A DNA stretch of 64,000 bases, taken from the NCBI RefSeq assembly GCF_002746455.1, contig NZ_NWUW01000014.1, positions 1 to 64,000 of the forward strand, written 5' to 3'. The notes under the pieces were generated by a model. That model was not told the origin of the DNA. It saw nothing but the letters and a program-made list of their open reading frames with translations, and did no database searches. Positions 35,093 to 44,029 of the stretch are shown here, piece after piece. Position numbers and translations under genes: made by a program. The stretch is from Bacillus fungorum. Its GTDB lineage: Bacteria > Bacillota > Bacilli > Bacillales > Bacillaceae_G. Every line of letters starts with the position of its first letter. Positions within the stretch are counted from its first letter, which is position 1.

Positions 35093-35823
35093 TAGTCATT
35101 TTTCGTAAAGTAAGAAACGAAACGAAGAATTTCTAAGTATAACCAAACTAATGTAAGCATTAGTCCCATCGCAGTGTACCACTCCATATATTTCGGAGCT
35201 TGACTACGTACACCATTTTCGATTAAATCGAAATCTAGTAATAAGTTTAATGCAGCAACTACGATAACAACTGCGCTAATAATAATACCGATTGTACCAC
35301 CTTGGTGAATGTACGGAACAGTCACACCAAACATGTTTAGTAGAAATACGACTAAATACATAACCACAATTCCAAGTGTTGCTGCCATCACGCCTGTACG
35401 GAATTTATCCGTTACTTTTACTACACGTGTTGCATATAATACTAACATTGCAAATAGAATTGAGATTGTTAGTAATACAGCATTTAAAACGATAGAATCG
35501 CCAAATTTCATTGTATATACCGCTGAAATACTACCTAATACAATTCCTTCTACTGCTGCATAGATTGGCGCACCAAAAGGTGAAATACGTGGGAAGAACA
35601 TAGACGCAAGTGCGATGATTGCCGCAACGATTAAAGCACCAATTAATACTGGCATCTTCATAGTCCCTTGCGTCATCTGTATGTATGAATAGACAGACGT
35701 TGCAAGTAGCAAGATAAGCATAATAAACGTTTTGCCTACTGTTCCGCCAATAGTCATCGCAGAAGCACTTGCTCCCTCTTTACGGAATGCCTCTTTTTTC
35801 AGCATTGGATTAGATGTTCTCAT
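35092..35823 (-). CDS. Bax inhibitor-1/YccA family membrane protein
   Basis: The 243-residue protein has seven hydrophobic segments and motifs of the TMBIM/YccA family (ISPFGAPIYAAVEGIVLGSI; FDLIENGVRSQAPKYMEWY with the conserved acidic pair). Relatives conduct Ca2+ in a pH-dependent way or modulate FtsH; either role is only a family inference. AGGAGG precedes ATG 35823. Confidence 0.85.
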   Translation of the reverse strand: MRTSNPMLKKEAFRKEGASASAMTIGGTVGKTFIMLILLLATSVYSYIQMTQGTMKMPVLIGALIVAAIIALASMFFPRISPFGAPIYAAVEGIVLGSISAVYTMKFGDSIVLNAVLLTISILFAMLVLYATRVVKVTDKFRTGVMAATLGIVVMYLVVFLLNMFGVTVPYIHQGGTIGIIISAVVIVVAALNLLLDFDLIENGVRSQAPKYMEWYTAMGLMLTLVWLYLEILRFVSYFTKND

Positions 35824-35898
35824 TTTTTCCCTCCTAAAATAGGTTCTACCAATAGTGTAAAGTTTTTCTCTTTACTTTTCAATATATGCAGCTTGTTT

Positions 35899-37794
35899 TT
35901 ATTTTAATCCTTCAACAATGTCCGATAGTTCACTCCATCGTTCCATCGTTTTTTCTAGCACTTCTTCTGTGTTTTGCTGCGCTTCAGATAATTTTTGTGC
36001 TTTTGTGAAATCAGAACCAACATTCGCAAGTTCTTCTCCGATTGACTCAAGTTTTTCTTCAAGTCCTGCAATTGTATCTTCAATTGTTTCCCACTCACGC
36101 TGCTCATTATAAGAAAGTTTACGCTTACGTTGCTGTTTCGGCGCTTCTTCTACTACTTTTTTCTCTTTCTGTACTTCCGCTTTCTCGATAAGTTCTCTCT
36201 TTTTTTCCATTTCTAAATAATCCGTATAACTACCTAAAAATTCGCGCACTTCTCCTTCTCCCGTAAAGATGAACAACTCATCAACTACTTTATCTAAGAA
36301 GTAACGGTCATGCGATACTGTTAAAACGACGCCTGGGAAATCTTCTAAATAATCTTCTAATACAGTTAATGTTTGTGTATCTAGATCATTCGTAGGTTCA
36401 TCCAGTAATAGTACGTTCGGTTCTCCCATTAATATACGTAATAAGTATAAACGTCTTCTCTCGCCACCAGATAGTTTACCAAGCGGTGTACCATGGGAAT
36501 GTGGTGGGAATAAGAAACGTTCTAACATTTGAGACGCACCTATTACTTTTCCATCTGTCGTATGAATAACTTCCGCGATTTCTTTAATGTATTCAATCAT
36601 ACGTTGATTTAAATTCATTTCTTCATTTTCTTGCGTATAATAAGCAACTTTTACAGTTTGTCCAACTTCAATTTCACCGCTATCAGGAGATAGCTTACCT
36701 GCAAGCATATTTAATAAAGAAGATTTTCCGCTTCCATTCGCTCCAATAATTCCGATTCGATCTCCTGGTTTCACAATATGATTAAAGTTGTGTAATACCG
36801 TTTTATCACCGAATTTTTTCGTTACATCTTTTAACTCAAGTACTTTTTTCCCAAGGCGGCTACCGCTAAGCGCAATATCAACTGACTGTTTTGCAGCTGG
36901 TCCTTCTTGACCTTTTAGTTCATCAAATCGTTGAATACGTGCTTTTTGCTTTGTCGAACGAGCTTTTGCACCACGGCGAATCCACGCTAGTTCACGGCGA
37001 TATAAGTTTTGACGCTTTGATTCCTGCGCAAGTTCTTGTTCTTCACGAAGTGCTTTTGCTTCTAAAAACGTACTGTAATTCCCTTCATAACTAAACAGCT
37101 TTCCATTATCTAATTCGAAAATGCGATTCGTCACACGGTCTAAGAAATAACGATCATGGGTTACAAGTAATACAGCACCTGTGTACCTTGCTAAATATTC
37201 CTCTAACCACTCAACTGTCTCATGGTCAAGATGGTTCGTAGGCTCATCTAAAATTAACAGATCCGGTGTTTCAATAAAACACTGCGCCATGGCAATACGT
37301 TTTTTCTGTCCACCAGATAAATTTCCAACAGTTGCTGTGAAATCCGTAATTCCTAGTTTCGTTAATAACGATTTTGCATTCGCGTTTGCTTCCCACGCAC
37401 TCATCGCATCCATACGTTGTTGCACTGCAAATAATTGTTCCTGTACTTTTTCATTACTTGGATCTTTTTCGATATGTAATAGCGCCTTTTCATAATCACG
37501 AAGAAGACGAATTAAAGGTGTATCACCATGGAAGACTTGCTCTAATACTGTTAATTGCTCATCAAACTCTGGTTGCTGTGATAAATAACTAATTGTATAC
37601 CCACGTGAATGAGTCATATCACCTGTGTCAGGAATTTCTGCCCCTGCGATAATTTTTAATAACGTTGATTTACCAGTACCGTTTACACCGATAATTCCGG
37701 CACGTTGTCCTTCTGCAATACTAAATGATAATCCATCAAATAACGGTTTTTCTCCATATGATTTTGATAAGTTTTCCACAGTTAACATTTTCAT
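35899..37794 (-). CDS. ABC-F family ATPase, YfmR/Uup type
   Basis: The 631-residue soluble protein carries two ABC domains: Walker A GVNGTGKSTLLK and GANGSGKSSLL, signatures LSGGQKKRIAM and LSGGERRRLYL, Walker B LLILDEPTNHLDH and LLLDEPTNDLD. It has no membrane segments. A linker with RRELAWIRRGAKARSTKQKA (P-site interaction motif) and a C-terminal coiled coil (residues about 555-631) place it with Uup/YfmR translation factors that relieve ribosome stalling. Start ATG 37794 forms an ATGA overlap with the preceding HD-domain gene. Confidence 0.88.
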   Translation of the reverse strand: MKMLTVENLSKSYGEKPLFDGLSFSIAEGQRAGIIGVNGTGKSTLLKIIAGAEIPDTGDMTHSRGYTISYLSQQPEFDEQLTVLEQVFHGDTPLIRLLRDYEKALLHIEKDPSNEKVQEQLFAVQQRMDAMSAWEANANAKSLLTKLGITDFTATVGNLSGGQKKRIAMAQCFIETPDLLILDEPTNHLDHETVEWLEEYLARYTGAVLLVTHDRYFLDRVTNRIFELDNGKLFSYEGNYSTFLEAKALREEQELAQESKRQNLYRRELAWIRRGAKARSTKQKARIQRFDELKGQEGPAAKQSVDIALSGSRLGKKVLELKDVTKKFGDKTVLHNFNHIVKPGDRIGIIGANGSGKSSLLNMLAGKLSPDSGEIEVGQTVKVAYYTQENEEMNLNQRMIEYIKEIAEVIHTTDGKVIGASQMLERFLFPPHSHGTPLGKLSGGERRRLYLLRILMGEPNVLLLDEPTNDLDTQTLTVLEDYLEDFPGVVLTVSHDRYFLDKVVDELFIFTGEGEVREFLGSYTDYLEMEKKRELIEKAEVQKEKKVVEEAPKQQRKRKLSYNEQREWETIEDTIAGLEEKLESIGEELANVGSDFTKAQKLSEAQQNTEEVLEKTMERWSELSDIVEGLK

Positions 37795-38438
37795 ATTTGT
37801 GCATTCCACTCTTTCATAAATTGTTCAATAAACTGTTCCATATAACGATGACGCACTTCAGCCTCTTGTTTTGCTGCGTCCGTATTCATTAAGTCTTTTA
37901 GTTTTAAAAGTTTTTCATAAAAATGATTTAAAGATGGGTCGTTATTTTTTCTATATTCATCTTTCGTCATCACTTCACGTGGAGGAATAGTTGGATCATA
38001 CATTAATCTCCCTTTGGCTCCACCATACGCAAATGTGCGAGCTATTCCAATTGCACCAAGAGCGTCTAAGCGATCTGCATCTTGAACAATCTTCCCTTCA
38101 AGCGACTCCACTTTACCGCCATGACCACCTTTATAAGACATATTAGCGATGATATGAAGAACATGTTTACTTTCCTCTTCTTCCACATGTAACTCTTCTA
38201 ACCAATCAGAAACTTTTTTCATTCCTGCTTCTTCACTTTCATTTAATTTCTCATCTGCCACATCGTGAAGTAATGCTGCCATTTCAATTATAAAACGATT
38301 TCCACCTTCTTGCTCGGATAAAGAAATCGCCAGTTTATGTACGCGCTCAATATGATACCAATCATGCCCACTCGCATCTTTTTCTAAAATATGTTTTACA
38401 AAAGTAATTGTTTTTTGAATCTTTTCTTGTTTTGTCAT
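37791..38438 (-). CDS. HD-domain nucleotide pyrophosphohydrolase, YpgQ-like
   Basis: The 215-residue metal-dependent phosphohydrolase has the HD signature AALLHDVADEK (around residue 57) with an earlier GHDWYHIERV His motif and IVQDADRLDALG. B. subtilis YpgQ is a Mn2+-dependent nucleotide pyrophosphohydrolase; the match is good. TGA overlaps the YfmR ATG, so the two are coupled. The ribosome binding site is a weak GGTGA. Confidence 0.85.
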   Translation of the reverse strand: MTKQEKIQKTITFVKHILEKDASGHDWYHIERVHKLAISLSEQEGGNRFIIEMAALLHDVADEKLNESEEAGMKKVSDWLEELHVEEEESKHVLHIIANMSYKGGHGGKVESLEGKIVQDADRLDALGAIGIARTFAYGGAKGRLMYDPTIPPREVMTKDEYRKNNDPSLNHFYEKLLKLKDLMNTDAAKQEAEVRHRYMEQFIEQFMKEWNAQI

Positions 38439-38547
38439 TTTATCTTCACCCAGTTACTTATTGTAACACGCCCGCATTTTTTCATCACATATTTTCTTGT
38501 CCGCCCATACACTGGGTGGTAGGCATCATCATGAAGGAGGAATAAAC

Positions 38548-39267
38548 ATGTTCTATAATAATCAACCGCCTTACCCACAACAACCATTCTCCCCTCAGCA
38601 ACAGGAACAAAGATATACTGAGCAATATGAAGAACAAGAGCTACAACAGCAAGAACAACAATATGAACAAAATCCATACGCAACACCACAGAACCAAGGA
38701 CCTGAATACCCTCAAAACCCTTATGACACACGTCCAAATTTTGAATACCCTCAAAATCCATATGCAGAATCACAAAATCAAGAACAACAATTTCAACAAA
38801 ATCCATATGCAGTACCGCAAACTCAAGAGCAACAATTTCAACAAAATCCATATGTAGCACCACAAAATCAAGAGCAACAATTTCAACAAAATCCATACCC
38901 AACTCAGCCTCAACAACCGCAATACCAACAACAAATGTATCAACCAAACTACGACGCACGTGTCTCACCACCTAAACCACCAACAATTGATCCAACGCAA
39001 CCTCAAATTTTACCTCCTGGACCAATTACAGAACCGACACAACAACAAATTCAACAAGTTGTCGGTACACAGTTTTTACCTTTAAAGAAACCTGTACTAG
39101 ATTTCGTAAAGCCTTGGGTAGATTACGGTTTAAATGAAGCAAAATACACATCACACAAACACGCTTTAACAGAAGTTGCTGCAATTATGTTTTTAGTTGG
39201 GAAAGGCTTTAATCCGACGATTGCGCATTATATTGTAGAATCTTGGGAGAAGAATGAACAGTTTTAG
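38548..39267 (+). CDS. Gln/Pro-rich tandem-repeat protein with a conserved C-terminal domain
   Basis: This 239-residue protein (ATG 38548 with GAAGGAGG upstream) has a low-complexity Gln/Pro/Tyr-rich N-terminal part with NPYA-type repeats. These include three identical-length 15-residue units of the form QNPYAxPQxQEQQFQ. A folded C-terminal domain of about 65 residues follows (FLPLKKPVLDFVKPWVDYGL, then AIMFLVGKGFNPTIAHYIVE). It has no signal peptide. The composition recalls spore coat or surface proteins, but nothing proves it. An antisense open frame over the repeat region is an artefact of the repeats. Confidence 0.8.
   Translation: MFYNNQPPYPQQPFSPQQQEQRYTEQYEEQELQQQEQQYEQNPYATPQNQGPEYPQNPYDTRPNFEYPQNPYAESQNQEQQFQQNPYAVPQTQEQQFQQNPYVAPQNQEQQFQQNPYPTQPQQPQYQQQMYQPNYDARVSPPKPPTIDPTQPQILPPGPITEPTQQQIQQVVGTQFLPLKKPVLDFVKPWVDYGLNEAKYTSHKHALTEVAAIMFLVGKGFNPTIAHYIVESWEKNEQF
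38752..38886 (+). repeat. Three 45-bp in-frame tandem repeats
   Basis: Units at 38752-38796, 38797-38841 and 38842-38886 each begin CAAAATCCATATG and differ at only a few codons. A degenerate fourth copy follows and weaker copies precede. They encode the QNPYAxPQxQEQQFQ unit. Copy number probably varies between strains. Confidence 0.85.
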
Positions 39268-39296
39268 GGTTGTTTATTTTATGTTTTAAAAACTAT

Positions 39297-39342
39297 AAAA
39301 GTGCCGTAAACGCCTGATATTCAAGCATTTACGACACTTTTA
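39297..39342. terminator. Imperfect bidirectional terminator
   Basis: AAAAGTGCCGTAAACGC pairs imperfectly with GCATTTACGACACTTTT between the repeat-protein gene and the convergent SpoVS-like gene. Confidence 0.65.
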
Positions 39343-39428
39343 ATTTGGTGTATTTATTTAATGTCACTTCAAGAGTTAAATACTATGCTGATTTATTATC
39401 TGCTACCTTTCGATCGATTAACTCTCTA

Positions 39429-39704
39429 TTAAGACCTTTTCTTCCTAGGACCTATAATTAATTTAATCGCCGTTCTTTCTTGATCATTAATAGTAACTTC
39501 TTGAAATGCTGGAACAAAGGCTAAATCAATACCACTTGGAGCAACAAACCCTCTTGCGATTGCAATTGCTTTAATCGCCTGATTTAAAGAACCAGCCCCA
39601 ATCGCTTGAATTTCTACATTGCCACTTGTTCTTAGTACACCTGCTATTGCACCTGCAACTGAATTTGGTTTTGATTTTGAAGATACCTTTAATATATTTT
39701 CCAT
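39429..39704 (-). CDS. Stage V sporulation protein S (SpoVS) family protein
   Basis: The 91-residue protein is a close relative of SpoVS (SSKSKPNSVAGAIAGVLRTS, GAGSLNQAIKAIAIARGFVA, ERTAIKLII). SpoVS binds nucleic acid through an Alba-like fold and acts in spore coat assembly and septation timing. It differs from the canonical 86-residue SpoVS at many positions (SGNVE, DLAFVPAFQEVTI), so it may be a paralogue. GAGGGAG lies upstream of ATG 39704. Confidence 0.85.
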   Translation of the reverse strand: MENILKVSSKSKPNSVAGAIAGVLRTSGNVEIQAIGAGSLNQAIKAIAIARGFVAPSGIDLAFVPAFQEVTINDQERTAIKLIIGPRKKRS

Positions 39705-40084
39705 GTAAGTTGCTCCCTCTATTATTTAATTACTCTTTCGTTACCGTATAAAATATTTCAACGTATCTTTAACTACTATTCACACCAAAAGAAAACAATA
39801 CTACATATGTACATTCATTCGATACTTTTCGTCTTCTTCCTGCCCTACTATGTAAATAAAACAGACAGACTATAAACCCTAATATACAAATTTTTCAAAG
39901 AAAGAAATTCACTTAAATGATCACATCATTGCAACTGAGGATACTGGTTTTACTTTTGCAGGTGCAATTACAATATAAAAAGCAGTCCTGCTATATTTCA
40001 ACATTTAAAGAATTCTCTACTAAATAATTAATCTTTGTGCCTTCAAAAATTTCCATTGTACCTTTCTATTAATCTAATAAACAT
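39705..40084. other. Intergenic DNA without a supported gene
   Basis: About 380 bp, AT-rich. It should hold the promoter of the SpoVS-like gene (minus). A short frame near 39917-40027 reads ATG...TAA but has no ribosome binding site. A stretch around 39930-39975 reads HIIATEDTGFTFAGAITI in one frame and may be a decayed gene fragment, but the family was not recognised. Confidence 0.35.
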
Positions 40085-40128
40085 GAAAAAGCACCTAACT
40101 CTTTTACTACAAAAGTTAGGTGCTTTTT
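40085..40128. terminator. Intrinsic terminator of the lipase-like gene
   Basis: AAAAAGCACCTAACT pairs with AGTTAGGTGCTTTTT. Confidence 0.85.
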
Positions 40129-40152
40129 ATATTAAAAACTTCTCATTCTTTC

Positions 40153-41754
40153 TTATTTCTCCACATAAACCGACTTAACAATTGTACGATTATATGGTTG
40201 TCCTTCTTTATTCATCCCTTTTATATCCATCGTAACGTTATATACTCCTGGTTGCTTTATGTTTTTCAAAGCACCAGTAAATGTATTGTTATTAACATTT
40301 TGTAATTCATTAAATTCAGAGACTAGTTTTCCTTTTTTATTAACTACTCTTACTGTTATAGAAAGATCCCCTTTCATTTCAGGTGCCACAGGTGATTTTT
40401 TCAGTTTATACTCAGATTTATTCGCTTTAACTTTTGTAGGCATTTGGAGAACAAATGGTGCCTCACCCTTGTAATCGCTTACAAATAAATATGCATCTTT
40501 CGACTCCTTCGCCATCATTTTAACTTTCCATTCTCCTACATCCATTTTATCAAATTTAAATGTTCTAATTGTCGCACCACCAAAAAAAGATTCACCTTCA
40601 CCAGTAGTTATAACGCTATCCTTATTTGTGTACATTTTTCCTTTTGGAGATATCATTTGTACTTCTACATCAGAAGAAGCAGTTAATATAGAAACGATTC
40701 CTTCTGCCTTTTTATCAACCGTAACGGTTTGCTCTATCCACTGATTTTGTGGCAATTCTCCTCCTAAAATATTTTGATTTGAAGTTGTATTTAATTGTTC
40801 TATATTTTCATTTGAACTAGTGCTGGATGCTACTAAAGCTGGAACCGGTACATTTGCTGTACGTAAATATGGTTCAATTCGTGAGAAAACAGCTGATCCT
40901 TTTCGTATATTATCATGATCAAATCTGGAATCTGTAAATAAATGAGTTCCATACGGCAGCTTAGCACTCCACTCATTTACTAGTCCATCATTTGAACCGT
41001 ATGATGACAAATATAATCCGCCCATTGATAACGCCGAAAATACAGGGCCCCAGCTAGTCCCAGTAACTGTATAATAACGGTTTAATTTAGCTGCTGGATT
41101 ATTATCAATCGTTGAACGAAATTTTGCCATTTCGCCCATTTGTAATGAATACGTACCATCATCTTTTTGACCTAATATAGAAGCAAGCCATCCTGCCCAC
41201 CAACTATATGATAAATCCGCTAAATTCGATCCATGATGTGGCGTCGCAAGCGTAATAATATTTCCGACAAATCGATTTGCACCATATCCTACTAATGCAG
41301 CCTGTGTATCGATACCGCCTTTACTATGTGCTACAATATTAACTTTTTTACCGAAATGATTATATATTTCTTCTAATTTTTGTGCTAACAATTTTCCATT
41401 ATCCCACTGACTAGCTGACCCTTTCCCAGCAGCATCATATAATTGTATAAATACTGTTTGATAGCCTGCTTTCAAAGCATAGTCATACATATCATTCATA
41501 TCATGATATACTGTCTTTTCATACCAACTATCTGCATTCCCATTCCTTCCTTGCACAAAGAGAATTGGAGGCTTATTTTCATCATAATTAGCAGGTTTTT
41601 GGCCTACAAACCATTCTCCAGGTGTAAATACTTCTGTATCAGGAAATCCCTTTCCAAGCTCTTTTACAACTTCTGCCCGTACATTCGTGCTAATCATTGG
41701 AGCCATGATAAAAAATAAAATCAGTAAGGCAACACATCTTCTCATTAATCGCAT
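40153..41754 (-). CDS. Secreted lipase/esterase-like alpha/beta hydrolase
   Basis: The 533-residue preprotein has a signal peptide (MRLMRRCVALLILFFIMAP, cleaved near NVRA, residue 27). Its alpha/beta hydrolase domain carries ILFVQGRNGNADSWYEKT and the nucleophile elbow NIVAHSKGGIDTQ, followed by LATPHHGSNLADL. From about residue 310 there is a long C-terminal beta-rich region of two likely Ig-like domains. It would act on lipid or polyester substrates outside the cell; the exact substrate is unknown. GGGGGAG precedes ATG 41754. No PlcR box was recognised. Confidence 0.82.
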   Translation of the reverse strand: MRLMRRCVALLILFFIMAPMISTNVRAEVVKELGKGFPDTEVFTPGEWFVGQKPANYDENKPPILFVQGRNGNADSWYEKTVYHDMNDMYDYALKAGYQTVFIQLYDAAGKGSASQWDNGKLLAQKLEEIYNHFGKKVNIVAHSKGGIDTQAALVGYGANRFVGNIITLATPHHGSNLADLSYSWWAGWLASILGQKDDGTYSLQMGEMAKFRSTIDNNPAAKLNRYYTVTGTSWGPVFSALSMGGLYLSSYGSNDGLVNEWSAKLPYGTHLFTDSRFDHDNIRKGSAVFSRIEPYLRTANVPVPALVASSTSSNENIEQLNTTSNQNILGGELPQNQWIEQTVTVDKKAEGIVSILTASSDVEVQMISPKGKMYTNKDSVITTGEGESFFGGATIRTFKFDKMDVGEWKVKMMAKESKDAYLFVSDYKGEAPFVLQMPTKVKANKSEYKLKKSPVAPEMKGDLSITVRVVNKKGKLVSEFNELQNVNNNTFTGALKNIKQPGVYNVTMDIKGMNKEGQPYNRTIVKSVYVEK

Positions 41755-42304
41755 GTTACTCCCCCCACTTTTTTTGAAAGAAGGTGCTCTTTGTAATATT
41801 TTTTATCTTCTCTCTTAATACTAGATAATCTTTTTACTTAAACAAGATCCTGTCCCTATTCTCACGAGATTACTAGTACCCCTTCTTCCTTAACACACGT
41901 TATTCTCTTTGATTCTATCTCTTCCTTTTTAGAGAACACTACAAAAAAGTTTCTCAATAATTGTTAACTTTTCTAAATCCAAAGATCCCCCAATTATTAT
42001 TGTTTATACAAAGCATACAAATCTTGAAAAAATTTTAGTAAAAAAACATTTTATTACCAGCTATTTATAAAAAAAGATTAATGAAGATATATACTTTCAT
42101 TTAATTAAATATAAACCAGACGAAAAGAAGCTTATATTGTAAGACTTTCCTACGATTAAAAATTAGACTGAAATTTCTAAATAGATAATAATATTTCCAG
42201 AAACATATATTATGATAATTTCCACAGACTTGAATTAAACTTTTAGAAGTACTAACCTATCGGTGAGCAGAAGAAATTTCTGTAAAAAGAAAGGAGAATG
42301 CTTT
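41755..42304. other. Long AT-rich intergenic region between divergent lipase and NAT genes
   Basis: About 550 bp without a supported gene or RNA. It must hold two divergent promoters: one for the lipase-like gene (minus) and one for the NAT gene (plus). A possible plus-strand frame upstream of 42305 lacks its own ribosome binding site. No strong palindrome was seen. Confidence 0.35.
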
Positions 42305-43144
42305 ATGATGACCAATTTACAAAAGGAGTTTTTTAAACGATTAAAAATTCCTGCAAAAGAAATAACATTTAATGATTTAGATGAAATTCTCTTAAAAATG
42401 GGATTGATTCTTCCCTATGAAAATCTTGATATTATGGCTGGTACTATTAAAAACATCTCAAAAAATAACTTAGTAGAAAAGTTACTTATTCAAAAACGCG
42501 GCGGTCTTTGTTATGAATTAAACTCCTTATTGTATTACTTTTTAATTGATTGTGGGTTTCAAGTATATAAAGTAGCCGGTACTGTTTACGACCTTTACAA
42601 TAATAAATGGAAACCCGATGATGGTCATGTCATTATCATATTAAGTCATGATAATAAAGATTATGTCGTGGATGCAGGTTTTGCATCTCATCTACCTTTA
42701 CATCCAGTCCCTTTTAACGGAGAAGTCATCTCTTCCCAAACGGGAGAATATCGAATTCGTAAACAAAATACCCGAAAAGGTACACACATTTTAGAAATGA
42801 GAAAAGGAGCTAACGGGGAATCTACAAATTTCTTGCAATCTGAACCTTCACATGAATGGAAAATAGGCTATGCCTTCACTTTAGATCCAATAGATGAGAA
42901 AAAGGTGAATAACATTCAAAAAGTGATTGTAGAACATAAAGAATCTCCTTTTAATAAAGGGGCTATCACTTGTAAATTAACTGATTACGGTCATGTATCA
43001 TTAACAAATAAAAATTATACAGAAACCTTTAAAGGCACCAAAAATAAACGTCCAATAGAATCAAAAGATTATGCCCGCATTCTTCGTGAATCTTTTGGAA
43101 TAGCGCAAGAGAAACATGTAGGAAAAACACTAGAAAGAGGCTAG
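42305..43144 (+). CDS. Arylamine N-acetyltransferase
   Basis: The 279-residue enzyme has the catalytic triad of NAT enzymes: Cys in KRGGLCYELNSLLYYFL (around residue 69), His in DDGHVIII and Asp in YVVDAGFASHLPLHPVPF. It transfers acetyl from acetyl-CoA to arylamines and hydrazines and may detoxify such drugs. AAGGAGA upstream sets ATG 42305; an earlier open frame to 42263 is not expected to be translated. A terminator follows at 43167. Confidence 0.9.
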   Translation: MMTNLQKEFFKRLKIPAKEITFNDLDEILLKMGLILPYENLDIMAGTIKNISKNNLVEKLLIQKRGGLCYELNSLLYYFLIDCGFQVYKVAGTVYDLYNNKWKPDDGHVIIILSHDNKDYVVDAGFASHLPLHPVPFNGEVISSQTGEYRIRKQNTRKGTHILEMRKGANGESTNFLQSEPSHEWKIGYAFTLDPIDEKKVNNIQKVIVEHKESPFNKGAITCKLTDYGHVSLTNKNYTETFKGTKNKRPIESKDYARILRESFGIAQEKHVGKTLERG

Positions 43145-43166
43145 TTGACTATAAGTATTTCATAAT

Positions 43167-43200
43167 AAAGCAGATTCCATATTTAGAATCTGCTTTATTT
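43167..43200 (+). terminator. Intrinsic terminator of the NAT gene
   Basis: AAAGCAGATTC pairs with GAATCTGCTTTA followed by TTTTAT. Confidence 0.8.
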
Positions 43201-43240
43201 TATATTTTGTTATAAAGAAAATTATTTATGCTGTTACCCT

Positions 43241-43450
43241 TTAATTTTCAATGATATACTCCTCATCATATTTATCATATTGGAGGCCTGATCCTATTCT
43301 TGTTTCCGTAACTTGATCTCTTAAAAACGGTGCAGCTTCCATTTTGCTAGTTGCAATTTCAATTCCATATTTTTTCGTTAAATGGGCTAATTCTATTAAA
43401 AACCACTCTCTTCGCAATGTAACTGGAATATCAAATGTTTTTCTTTTCAT
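43241..43450 (-). CDS. Small hypothetical protein
   Basis: The 69-residue acidic/basic protein (MKRKTFDIPVTLRREWFLIE...) has no signal peptide, transmembrane helix or recognised motif. AGAGGTGC lies 8 bases upstream of ATG 43450; the longer frame to 43477 starts inside the upstream region without a site. The function is unknown. Confidence 0.6.
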   Translation of the reverse strand: MKRKTFDIPVTLRREWFLIELAHLTKKYGIEIATSKMEAAPFLRDQVTETRIGSGLQYDKYDEEYIIEN

Positions 43451-43668
43451 ATATAATAGCACCTCTTTAATTTTCATAGCTTAAAAATATCACTGGATGC
43501 ACTTATTAAAACTACCTTTTACCACTAACATCCAATGAAACATTATAGTATATGCATGTCCATTTCAAATGTGCTATCACTAATATGATATTTAAATTCA
43601 CATAATTATATTATGTAATAGTAGAAAAGGAAGGCATGTCCCTCCCTCTTCTACTATAGAGATTTAAA

Positions 43669-43821
43669 TTAAGAACATCTTGGCACACCTAAAGCTAAAA
43701 AGAAACCTGCTACTCCCGCAGTAATCGGTACTTTTAACGTAATAACATCGTCTACCTTCGTTACTAAAAAGTAAGCATTACCGTCTTGTAAAATACAAGT
43801 TACTAACAATTGAAATTCCAT
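43669..43821 (-). CDS. 50-residue hydrophobic small protein
   Basis: A short gene with a very strong AAAGGAGGAG ribosome binding site reads from ATG 43821 to TAA 43669: MEFQLLVTCILQDGNAYFLV, then TKVDDVITLKVPITAGVAGF and a short FLALGVPRCS tail. The central segment is hydrophobic (VPITAGVAGFFLALGV) and could lie in a membrane or an assembled shell. A single Cys is near the N-terminus and one at the C-terminus. No family recognised; conservation in other bacilli would be decisive. Confidence 0.65.
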   Translation of the reverse strand: MEFQLLVTCILQDGNAYFLVTKVDDVITLKVPITAGVAGFFLALGVPRCS

Positions 43822-44029
43822 TCAAATCTCCTCCTTTCAATCGATATACTATAATCTATGAAATCTCTTTCAAAAAGTAATAGGAAATATATTCATATTT
43901 CCTTATATACAGAATAAATGTTTATGAGTCTAGTAAAAATATTAATTTTCTAAATTTATTTAAACCGTGTAATATCCAATAAACTCCTATATAATCAATA
44001 GAGAAAATCTTACAAATAGAGGTATGAAA

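Noticed and set aside
38752-38886. CRISPR-like direct repeats
   Set aside because: They are in-frame 45-bp protein repeats without unique spacers.
38435-38971. 178-codon minus-strand frame over the Gln-rich gene
   Set aside because: It is the antisense reading of the tandem repeats; its own repeated pattern (VEIVALDFVVLHMDF-like) is a by-product.
42263-42304. Longer NAT protein starting at 42263
   Set aside because: AAGGAGA with 7-base spacing precedes ATG 42305, and the extra N-terminal residues are not part of the NAT fold.
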